Shown one piece after another: positions 6,592 through 11,673 of a stretch of DNA of 11,673 nucleotides. Under the pieces are notes generated by a model, which did no database searches, was not told the origin of the DNA, and worked only from the letters and a program-made list of their open reading frames with translations. The translations under genes were made by a program, and so were the position numbers. How positions within the stretch are numbered: position 1 is the first letter of the stretch; every line of letters starts with the position of its first letter. Origin of the DNA: Chloroflexota bacterium (GTDB taxonomy: Bacteria; Chloroflexota; Limnocylindria; QHBO01); the NCBI GenBank assembly GCA_019348395.1, contig JAHWJN010000028.1, positions 1 to 11,673 of the forward strand, given 5' to 3'.

Positions 6592-7968
6592 ATGCCCCTC
6601 GAGCCCGCGCTGCAGGAGGAGCTGCTCGCCATGGTCGAGCGGGAGCTGGCCGCGGCGGAAGCGCTCTTCACCCGCTGCGAGGCCGAGCCGGCGCTCGATC
6701 GGGAGCTGGAGGCGCTGGTGGCCGGGCCCGCCACGCCCCTCATCACCGCGCTCGCAGAGTGGGACGGCGCCCCGTCGGAGGCGGACGACCTGCTGGCGGT
6801 GAACGCGGCCAACGTCGACCGCCTGAGCGAGATCATCGATGGCCTGGCGGCCTGGCCCGGACTCCGACTGGTTGGCGCGGACGGGACCGACGCGGCATGG
6901 ATGCTGGCCCGGCATGCCGACCGGCGCAACGAGGAGCGCCGTGCGTGGCTCGAGCCGCTCGCCGACGCGGTGACGAGTGGCGACGTAGATCCGCGACACC
7001 TCGCCACCCTCGCCGACCGCGTGGCGGCGGTCGCGGGCGCGCCACAGACGTACGGCACGATCATCACCCTGGCCGACGACGGCGAGGCCGAGTTCAGCCT
7101 TCCGGTGGCCGATGCCGGGCGGCTCGACGAACGCCGCGCCGCGATCGGTATGCCCAGCGTCTCGGCGGAGGCCCCGTGGCTCGCCGACGGCGAGCTGATG
7201 CCCTATGGCCCTGATCGTGGATCGGTACCGGTGAACCAGTGGCCGATGGTGGTCGAGGGCCATGTCTCGGTGGAGGCCGCCCTCGCCGCAGGGCGGCGAC
7301 ACGTGCACCGGGTCTGGGCCCGTCGACCGGGCGACCGCCGCCTGGGCCGGCTGCGGGCACTGGCACGTGAGCGCGGCGTGCTGATCGACGAGGTCGAGCC
7401 GGCACTCATCGACGAGCTCGCCGGTGGACGATCGCATGGCGGCGTCATCGCGCTCGTCGGCCCGCGCCGTACGGTTTCCGTCCAGTCGCTGCTGCACGAG
7501 GTGGGGGAGCGAGCGCTGGTCATCATGCTCGACGGCATCGAGGACCCGTTCAACTTCGGCCAGGCCGTCCGAGCGCTCTACGCCGCCGGTGTCGACGGAT
7601 TGGTCGTGCGCCGAAGCTGGGAGACCGCGATCGGGACCGTCACACGGGCATCCGCCGGTGCGACCGAGCTGCTGGCCACGGCCACGGCTGAATCGGCCGA
7701 GGAGGCCGCCACGGCCTGCCGCCTGGCCGGCATGCGGGTGGCCTGCGCCGTATCGGACCCGGAGGGGGCGGAGCTGCACCAGGCCGACCTGCGCGGCGGG
7801 CTGTTCCTGCTGGTCGGAGGAGAGCGGCGGGGCGTGACACGGTCGTTCGTCGACGATGCCGACCTGCGGGTGCGCATCGGCTATGGACGCGCGGATGCGC
7901 CGGAGCTGGGTGCCGCGGTGGCCGCGGCGGTCATCGGCTTCGAAGCGCTGCGTCAGCGCCGAGCTTAG
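6592..7968 (+). CDS. Fusion protein: DUF6624-like N-terminal domain plus RlmB/TrmH-like SPOUT RNA methyltransferase
   Basis: A single uninterrupted 458-residue reading frame with two parts. Residues about 8-190 resemble DUF6624 as I recall that family: NAANVDRLSEII (71-82), WPGLRLVGADG (88-98), AAWMLARHAD (101-110), ADRVAAV (141-147), PQTYGT (151-156) and LDERRAAIGMP (178-188). Residues about 218-290 resemble the L30e-like substrate-binding domain of RlmB (EGHVSVEAALAAGRRHVHRV), and about 307-455 form a SPOUT knot domain: IEDPFNFGQAVRALYAAGVD (316-335, with conserved N321 and R327), GGERRG (409-414) and RIGYGRADAPELGAAVAAAV (428-447). The usual Asn of motif 3 appears to be Gly440, possibly a subfamily trait. 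Likely activity is 2'-O-ribose methylation of rRNA or tRNA; the N-terminal domain's role is unknown. ATG 6592 follows the hflX stop by one base. Methyltransferase call is firm, DUF6624 call moderate. Confidence 0.85.
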   Translation: MPLEPALQEELLAMVERELAAAEALFTRCEAEPALDRELEALVAGPATPLITALAEWDGAPSEADDLLAVNAANVDRLSEIIDGLAAWPGLRLVGADGTDAAWMLARHADRRNEERRAWLEPLADAVTSGDVDPRHLATLADRVAAVAGAPQTYGTIITLADDGEAEFSLPVADAGRLDERRAAIGMPSVSAEAPWLADGELMPYGPDRGSVPVNQWPMVVEGHVSVEAALAAGRRHVHRVWARRPGDRRLGRLRALARERGVLIDEVEPALIDELAGGRSHGGVIALVGPRRTVSVQSLLHEVGERALVIMLDGIEDPFNFGQAVRALYAAGVDGLVVRRSWETAIGTVTRASAGATELLATATAESAEEAATACRLAGMRVACAVSDPEGAELHQADLRGGLFLLVGGERRGVTRSFVDDADLRVRIGYGRADAPELGAAVAAAVIGFEALRQRRA

Positions 7969-8207
7969 AAGACGCGGTGGCTTGCCACCGTCTCGACCCG
8001 GGAACCGTCGCTGCTGCGCCTGAGCCGATGCCATGGGCGGTCGCGCAGCGCGAGCCCGCTCAACGCATACAGGGCGGCGAAACCGATCAGGACGCCATAG
8101 CCGACGGCCAGCGGTCCGAGCGGACCGTCGATCGTCGTGCCGCCCACGATTCCGAGGCTGGCGATGGCAAGGCCCGCCATGACGACGGACCACGATGAGC
8201 GACGCAT
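7965..8207 (-). CDS. Small two-helix membrane protein of unknown function
   Basis: An 80-residue protein I do not recognise. It begins MRRSSWSVVM and has two hydrophobic stretches, about residues 7-24 and 31-53, separated by a short loop GTTIDGPLGP (23-32). A basic, hydrophilic tail starts at RDRPWHRLRR (55-64). The charge pattern suggests both termini are cytoplasmic. ATG 8207 is preceded by a -10-like TATCGT six bases upstream, which fixes this start over one at 8318. Its stop codon overlaps the stop of the convergent methyltransferase gene (shared bases 7965-7968). The hydrophobicity pattern and promoter make a real gene likely, but no function can be given. Confidence 0.6.
   Translation of the reverse strand: MRRSSWSVVMAGLAIASLGIVGGTTIDGPLGPLAVGYGVLIGFAALYALSGLALRDRPWHRLRRSSDGSRVETVASHRVF
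7975..7990 (+). terminator. Possible hairpin terminator between convergent operons
   Basis: CGGTGG (7975-7980) and CCACCG (7985-7990) form a perfect 6-bp stem with a CTTG loop, six bases after the TAG ending the methyltransferase fusion. No T-tract follows. It lies within the last codons of the opposing small gene, so it might serve only the rightward operon. Confidence 0.35.
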
Positions 8208-8213
8208 GCCGTC

Positions 8214-8219
8214 ACGATA
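8214..8219 (-). promoter_or_regulatory. Putative -10 box (TATCGT on the minus strand) of a leaderless promoter
   Basis: Reading leftward, TATCGT is followed by exactly six bases and then the ATG at 8207. This is the same geometry as the box before the oxidoreductase gene. No Shine-Dalgarno sequence or clear -35 is seen. Confidence 0.4.
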
Positions 8220-8316
8220 CGCTCGAGGGCGGGCCGAACGGAGGGGACCATCGGTGTCGTCGGCGTAGGACCTGTGGGGCCCTTTACTCAGCCACCGGCT
8301 CGCGGGGCACTTCCCC

Positions 8317-8337
8317 AAATGTATGTTATGTGATGTA
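8317..8337. repeat. AT-rich patch with four ATGT direct repeats
   Basis: ATGT occurs at 8319, 8323, 8328 and 8333, at steps of 4, 5 and 5 bases, in a 21-base stretch that is mostly A and T within very GC-rich DNA. It lies in the gap between two leftward genes. It could be a protein-binding site or a small decayed remnant; its function is unknown. Confidence 0.4.
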
Positions 8338-8364
8338 GGCGAAACCGCCCCGCCCGGAACGGGC
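8338..8364 (-). terminator. Possible tandem-hairpin terminator of the murC operon
   Basis: Downstream of the stop at 8382, reading leftward, a stem forms from GCCCG and CGGGC (8360-8364 with 8352-8356) around three bases. A second small stem follows (8346-8349 with 8338-8341), whose loop contains the short T-run GTTT. This is a weak intrinsic-terminator candidate at the expected position. Confidence 0.3.
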
Positions 8365-8381
8365 TGAGCCGTCGGCCTCGG

Positions 8382-8759
8382 TCAGCGGCGCTCGCCCGGG
8401 ACTCCGAGCGTGACCGCCGCAGCGACCGTGGCCGTGGCAAGCGCCAGGGCCTGACCCGATGACAGCCCGGCGTCGCCGGCGAACATGGCGGTAGCCTCGG
8501 ACGGGATGGCGCCCAGGATCACCGGCACCAGCGTCCAGGCCAGGACGAGGACCGTCGGGGCGGTGGCCCCGGGCAATCGCAGCATTCGGGTCCCCACGGC
8601 AGTCAGGACGCCCAGGAAGGCCGCCAGCAGGAGGATGAGGATCACCGCTGGCTGGTCGCGCGCACCCGATGCCTCGACGAGGCGCACGACGCCCTGGTAG
8701 GCCACCGCCACCAGGACCGCCAGGATGGCGCCGAGGACGACCGACCGCGCGCCGGTCAC
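8382..8759 (-). CDS. Multi-pass membrane protein of unknown function, coupled to murC
   Basis: A 125-residue, alanine/valine/leucine-rich protein I cannot assign to a named family. Four hydrophobic segments are visible: about 7-24, 36-56 (LILLLAAFLGVLTAVG), 66-84 (APTVLVLAWTLVPVILG) and 101-118 (ALALATATVAAAVTLG). Short basic loops such as TRMLRL (57-62) separate some of them. The GTG start at 8759 overlaps the murC stop as GTGA, implying translational coupling, and this position rather than hydrophobicity alone sets the start. An upstream ATG at 9092 would sit deep inside murC and is rejected. Coupling to a peptidoglycan-precursor ligase hints at an envelope role, which is inference only. 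It is the last gene of the leftward operon. Confidence 0.65.
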   Translation of the reverse strand: MTGARSVVLGAILAVLVAVAYQGVVRLVEASGARDQPAVILILLLAAFLGVLTAVGTRMLRLPGATAPTVLVLAWTLVPVILGAIPSEATAMFAGDAGLSSGQALALATATVAAAVTLGVPGERR

Positions 8760-10165
8760 CAGCCGCCGCCTGCCAGGCGATCCGCGAGGCCGCGTGCGAT
8801 GCGATACGACTTGCCGGCGCCCATCACGAGCACGGCGTCCCCCGTGCCCAGGTGGTCCGCGACGTACTCGGTCGTCGCATCGACATCCCCCACCGCGATC
8901 GATGGCACGCCGGACGCCCGCTCGATCGCATCGGCCAGTGCCTCGGCGGACGTCGCGGCCATTGCCTGGGGGGTGTCCCGAGAGGCGAAGATCTCGGCGA
9001 CCACGACCTCGTCGGCATCCTTGAAGGCGGTCGAGAACTCGTCCATCAACAGCACCGTCCTGGAGTACATGTGCGGCTCGAACACGGCCCACAGCCGGCG
9101 CTCCCCGCCGACCATCTGCCGGGCGGCGGCCAGGGCGGCGCGGACCTCCGTCGGATGGTGCCCGTAGTCGTCGTACACCGTCACGTCCGGAGTATCGACG
9201 ATGAGCTCCATCCGGCGACCGGCTCCGGCGAATGAGCCGAGCGCAGGGACGAGCCGGTCGGTGTCGGCGCCGAGCTCACGGGCGACGATCAGCGCCGCCG
9301 TCGCGTTGCGCACGTTGTGCTCACCGGCCAGCGACGTGGCGAAGGTCCGGCCCCACAGCCGGAAGCGGGTGCCATGTCCGTGGTAGTCGATCTCGCCGGC
9401 CTCCACGTCGCCGCTGGGACCGTAGCGCACGATGCGGCCGTCCCAGTCACCGAGTCGGGCGACCAGTTCCCCGACTCCTGGATCGTCGGCCGCGACGACG
9501 AGCAGGCGGCCGCCGATGGCGGAATCCGGCCTCATGCCCCTGGCGAAGCGCTCGAACGAGGACATGACCGCGCTGGCATCGGCGAAGTAGTCGGGATGGT
9601 CCATCTCGACGTTGGTCACGATGGCGATCGACGGCTGGTAGTTGAGGAAGTTGTCGCCGAACTCGTCCGCTTCCACTACGAACGGAGTGCCGGCTCCCGG
9701 TCGGACCGATGCGCCCCACGCCGGGAGTAAGGCACCGACCTCGACCGTCGGGTCCAAACCGGATTCGATGAGCAGGTGACCGAGCATGGCGGTGGTCGTG
9801 GACTTGCCGTGGGTCCCCGTCACGCCGACGCCAATCCGTCCAGGTTCGGTCATCAGCTCACCGAGCATGGCCTGCCAGGTGGCGACCGGCATGCCGCCAG
9901 CGGTGGCCGCCTCGAGCTCATCGTGCCGCGTCAACGACCGGAGGGCCGGGGTGATGGCGACGCGGTCAACCCCCACGAGGTGTGCGGGGTCGTGTCCGAG
10001 GGCGTAGCGGATGCCGGCCGCGTCGAGCGGTGGCGTGTACGGGGAGGGTGCGTCGGCATCGCAGCCATCCACGCTGGCGCCGGCATGGTGGAGCAGCAGT
10101 GCGGCCCCGGCCGCGCCCGAACCGGCGATGCCGATGACGTGGATGCGCTCCCCGGCGCGGACCAC
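8756..10165 (-). CDS. murC: UDP-N-acetylmuramate--L-alanine ligase MurC
   Basis: ATP-dependent cytoplasmic ligase adding L-alanine to UDP-MurNAc, the first peptide step of peptidoglycan precursor synthesis. From GTG 10165 the product is 469 residues, typical for MurC. It carries a Rossmann glycine motif IGIAGSGAAG (11-20), the ATP-binding P-loop TGTHGKST (116-123), EADEFGDNFL (165-174) and TNVEMDH (184-190). Further along are GEHNVRNATAA (281-291), YDDYGHHPTE (331-340) and FEPHMYSRT (362-370). YDDYGHHPTE and FEPHMYSRT favour MurC over MurD, MurE or MurF; the recycling ligase Mpl is a less likely alternative. GTG 10165 lies four bases past the cinA stop, with a GAGGGA ribosome binding site (10178-10173) at good spacing. 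A longer start at 10300 would overlap cinA heavily. Finding murC here rather than among division and cell-wall genes is unusual. Confidence 0.92.
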   Translation of the reverse strand: MVRAGERIHVIGIAGSGAAGAALLLHHAGASVDGCDADAPSPYTPPLDAAGIRYALGHDPAHLVGVDRVAITPALRSLTRHDELEAATAGGMPVATWQAMLGELMTEPGRIGVGVTGTHGKSTTTAMLGHLLIESGLDPTVEVGALLPAWGASVRPGAGTPFVVEADEFGDNFLNYQPSIAIVTNVEMDHPDYFADASAVMSSFERFARGMRPDSAIGGRLLVVAADDPGVGELVARLGDWDGRIVRYGPSGDVEAGEIDYHGHGTRFRLWGRTFATSLAGEHNVRNATAALIVARELGADTDRLVPALGSFAGAGRRMELIVDTPDVTVYDDYGHHPTEVRAALAAARQMVGGERRLWAVFEPHMYSRTVLLMDEFSTAFKDADEVVVAEIFASRDTPQAMAATSAEALADAIERASGVPSIAVGDVDATTEYVADHLGTGDAVLVMGAGKSYRIARGLADRLAGGGW

Positions 10166-10169
10166 TCCC

Positions 10170-10685
10170 CTATCCCTCGGCCACGAGGCCCGCGGCCAGC
10201 TCCAGGGCCGCCAGCGCGGAGGCGCGCTTGTTGCCCGTCCGGTCGTGAGGCCAGGTGTGCCGCTCCACCACCGCGCGGCCGTTGCGCAGGGCGGCGGCAA
10301 CGTACGTCAGCCCGACCGGCTTCTCCTCCGATCCCCCGTCAGGACCCGCGATGCCGGTCACCGAGACCGCCAGGCGGGCGACCGGAAACCGGCTGAGCGC
10401 GCCCTCGGTCATCGCCTCGGCTACTTCGGCAGAGACCGCTCCGACGCGATCGATGAGCTCCTCGGGCACGCCGAGCAGCTCGTCCTTCACTGCGTTCGAG
10501 TAGCTGACGATGCCGCCGAGGTAGTGATCGCTGGCCTTCGGCACCTCGGTGATGATGTGCCCGAGCAGCCCGCCGGTACAGGATTCCGCGCTGGCCATCT
10601 GCCAGCCTCGCCTGACGAGCGCCCGCCCGAGGCGCTCGGCGACACGCCGCAGCTCGTCCTCCGTGGGTGGGCGTCGGCTCGGCAT
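10170..10685 (-). CDS. cinA: CinA C-terminal domain protein (nicotinamide-nucleotide amidase, PncC type)
   Basis: Deamidates nicotinamide mononucleotide to nicotinate mononucleotide in NAD salvage. The 171-residue product is a stand-alone CinA C-terminal domain, lacking the N-terminal MoaB-like pyrophosphatase domain of full-length CinA (about 410 residues). Family motifs are AESCTGGLLGHIIT (33-46), GGIVSYSNAVK (57-67), VGAVSAEVAEAM (81-92), SVTGIAGPDGGSEEKPVG (108-125) and NKRASALAALELA (152-164). The conserved Ser/Cys/Thr of AESCTGG is intact. ATG 10685 is 11 bases after the yajQ stop, with GGAG four bases upstream. cinA commonly neighbours recA and rodZ; here it is adjacent to yajQ and a RodZ-like gene and opposite in strand to recX. 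Because the symbol cinA usually means the two-domain protein, pncC would be equally fitting. Confidence 0.93.
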   Translation of the reverse strand: MPSRRPPTEDELRRVAERLGRALVRRGWQMASAESCTGGLLGHIITEVPKASDHYLGGIVSYSNAVKDELLGVPEELIDRVGAVSAEVAEAMTEGALSRFPVARLAVSVTGIAGPDGGSEEKPVGLTYVAAALRNGRAVVERHTWPHDRTGNKRASALAALELAAGLVAEG

Positions 10686-10696
10686 CGGTCTCCGGC

Positions 10697-11188
10697 TCAG
10701 CGGTAGTTGGTGAACTGGAGCGGGACCGCGTAGTCGAGCCCCTTGAGGTGGGCGATCACGGCCTGCAGCTCGTCCCGCGACTTTGCGGAGACGCGGACCG
10801 CGTCACCCTGGATGGTCGGCTTCGTCTTGGGAAACTGCTCGCGGATCTCCTTCGACAGCTCCTTGGCCTGGTCGGACGTCAGGCCTCGCTTCAGGGCGAC
10901 CTCCTGGCGGACGGTGCCGCCGGCGGACGGCTCGGGCTTGCCCCAGCTGAAGATCTTCAGGCTCAGACCGCGTCGGACCGCCTTCGACTCGAGCAGATCC
11001 TTCGCCGCCGTGGCGCGATACTCGTCGTCAGCGGTCAGCGTGATCGACTCCTTGCCGAGCTCGAAGGCGACCTTGCTGCCCTTGAAGTCGTAGCGCGTAG
11101 CGATCTCGCGACGAGCCTGGTCGAGCGCGTTCACCAGCTCCTGCTGGTCGAAGTCGCTGACGACGTCGAATGATGCGTCTCCTGCCAT
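10697..11188 (-). CDS. yajQ: YajQ family nucleotide-binding protein
   Basis: A 163-residue protein covering the full YajQ family length: two ferredoxin-like folds that bind nucleotides. In Xanthomonas a YajQ homologue binds cyclic di-GMP and acts with a transcription factor; elsewhere the role is unclear. Conserved stretches are SFDVVSDFDQQELVNALDQA (6-25), REIATRYDFKGS (27-38), the ITLTADDEYR region (49-58), KREVxLK-like VRQEVALKRGL (93-103), AKELSKEIREQFPKTKPTIQ (107-126) and the C-terminal RDELQAVIAHLKGLDYAVPLQFTNYR region (from 138). The start ATG 11188 is fixed by a strong GGGAGGA ribosome binding site. It lies 14 bases after the RodZ-like gene and 11 bases before cinA, so all three are probably co-transcribed. 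Confidence 0.96.
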   Translation of the reverse strand: MAGDASFDVVSDFDQQELVNALDQARREIATRYDFKGSKVAFELGKESITLTADDEYRATAAKDLLESKAVRRGLSLKIFSWGKPEPSAGGTVRQEVALKRGLTSDQAKELSKEIREQFPKTKPTIQGDAVRVSAKSRDELQAVIAHLKGLDYAVPLQFTNYR

Positions 11189-11190
11189 GG

Positions 11191-11198
11191 TTCCTCCC
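11191..11198 (-). promoter_or_regulatory. Shine-Dalgarno sequence of yajQ
   Basis: Reading leftward, GGGAGGAA ends two bases before the ATG at 11188, with the GGAGG core four bases away. It is the strongest ribosome binding site in the leftward operon and fits a gene translated from an internal operon position. Confidence 0.7.
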
Positions 11199-11202
11199 GT
11201 GC

Positions 11203-11673
11203 TCAGTCTTCAGCTGGCCTGATGCGCCACTCCACGACCTGCGCGTCCTCCCCCATCTCACCGATGGTGACGCCATTGACCGTGAGGCGCACTGCACCGG
11301 CGTTTCCCGCCCGGACGCGCAGCTCGTCGTCCGCACCGAGCTCGATGGTGTCACCGTCGGACGCGATGCCCGGCCATCCGTCGACGGCCGCACCATCCTC
11401 GTCGAGCTCCAGGTAGGAATCACCTCCGACGATCTCGACTCGGGCGGTCAGGCCGTCCCCTCCGGTCACCGTCACGCTGCGGACCAGCGGTTCGCCGGCA
11501 TCGGCTCGGATCTCCAGTTCCCAGGTGCCCGGAGCCAGCGTCATGGTGCCTGAGAACGATCCGGTCGCATCGGCATCGAGCGTAACGGGCTCGGGGGGTG
11601 CCGGCGGCTCGCCGTCGATGTCTACCGGGTCCCCCGCCGCGTCGAGGACCTCGAAGCTCGGAGCCGCGTCGTC
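11203..11673 (-). CDS. RodZ-like protein C-terminus (DUF4115 domain) with an Ig-like region, partial at the right edge
   Basis: The reading frame is open from the right edge to the TGA at 11203-11205, giving the last 156 residues; the start is outside. The final 70 or so residues match the extracytoplasmic DUF4115 domain of RodZ, the cell-shape protein that links MreB to the wall machinery. Evidence is SYLELDEDGAAVDGW, then DELRVRAGNAGAVRLTVNG, then TIGEMGEDAQVVEWRI. The part before it (PGTWELEIRADAGEPLVRSVTV) looks like a secreted Ig-like beta domain, preceded by a proline-rich spacer EPPAPPEPV. Absence of cytoplasmic-type features and high Asp/Gly content fit an extracytoplasmic location. 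Whether the N-terminus carries the RodZ helix-turn-helix and membrane helix cannot be seen. Neighbouring cinA and murC support a cell-wall context. Confidence 0.75.
   Translation of the reverse strand, partial: DDAAPSFEVLDAAGDPVDIDGEPPAPPEPVTLDADATGSFSGTMTLAPGTWELEIRADAGEPLVRSVTVTGGDGLTARVEIVGGDSYLELDEDGAAVDGWPGIASDGDTIELGADDELRVRAGNAGAVRLTVNGVTIGEMGEDAQVVEWRIRPAED

Noticed and set aside
5109..7067. Long minus-strand open frame opposite hflX and the fusion gene
   Set aside because: Serine/arginine-rich, low-complexity product lying opposite two well-supported genes; a frame artefact of high GC.
6541..8193. Another long minus-strand open frame opposite the methyltransferase fusion
   Set aside because: No motifs, and it overlaps the confident fusion gene and the small membrane gene in a different frame.
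8208..8318. N-terminal extension of the 80-residue membrane protein to an ATG at 8318
   Set aside because: The extension is polar, spans a likely promoter, and lacks a ribosome binding site.
8208..8381. Possible tRNA, small RNA or attachment site in the gap
   Set aside because: No tRNA arm or T-loop signature, no long repeat and no integrase; only the AT-rich patch and weak hairpins are visible.
10166..10300. Upstream ATG extension of murC
   Set aside because: It lies inside cinA and the added residues are Pro/Trp/Arg-rich with no family similarity; GTG 10165 has a suitable ribosome binding site.
1..11673. CRISPR array, toxin-antitoxin pair, prophage or defence system
   Set aside because: No spaced direct repeats, phage or nuclease/helicase defence genes were seen; apart from the IS remnant the content is housekeeping.

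Overview
The window is a gene-dense, strongly GC-rich bacterial chromosome segment built from two convergent gene runs. Rightward genes fill roughly 194-7968 and leftward genes fill 7965-11673. RNase Y with its YmdB-type partner, a probable coenzyme F420-dependent oxidoreductase, a RodZ-type C-terminal domain and TANNNT-like -10 boxes placed right at start codons suggest a high-GC Chloroflexota (Limnocylindria-like) or actinobacterial-type organism. That assignment is inference; no rRNA or other marker is present.

Left edge (1-200): the N-terminal part of an IS5-like transposase on the minus strand, apparently frameshifted, lies head-to-head against recX. Next on the plus strand are recX (194-763), an LLM-class flavin/F420 oxidoreductase (817-1770) and a 162-nt intergenic region holding a promoter-like box and three stem-loops, one of which covers the ribosome binding site of rny. 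Then come rny (RNase Y, 1933-3462), a ymdB-type phosphoesterase (3459-4274, 4-nt overlap), miaA (about 4291-5244), hflX (5295-6590) and a fused gene (6592-7968). The fused gene joins a DUF6624-like N-terminal domain to an RlmB/TrmH-like SPOUT RNA methyltransferase. This run is mostly RNA metabolism: mRNA decay, tRNA modification, a ribosome-associated GTPase and a probable rRNA methyltransferase.

Right side, minus strand, read from the right edge: a partial secreted or membrane-anchored protein ending in a RodZ-like DUF4115 domain (11203 to beyond the edge), yajQ (10697-11188), the CinA C-terminal/PncC-type amidase (10170-10685), murC (8756-10165) and a 125-residue multi-pass membrane protein (8382-8759). 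These are 4-14 nt apart or overlapping and look like one operon; murC and the RodZ-like protein tie it to cell-wall synthesis and shape. A 174-nt gap with an odd AT-rich patch follows, then a small 80-residue two-helix membrane protein (7965-8207) whose stop codon overlaps that of the methyltransferase fusion.

The gene set resembles the widespread rodZ-pgsA-cinA-recA-recX-rny-ymdB-miaA-hflX neighbourhood, broken by an IS remnant beside recX and with the rodZ/cinA half inverted. I see no CRISPR array, tRNA, rRNA, prophage or defence island. The most unusual items are the DUF6624-methyltransferase fusion, the structured rny leader, the apparently leaderless promoters and the IS/recX junction.
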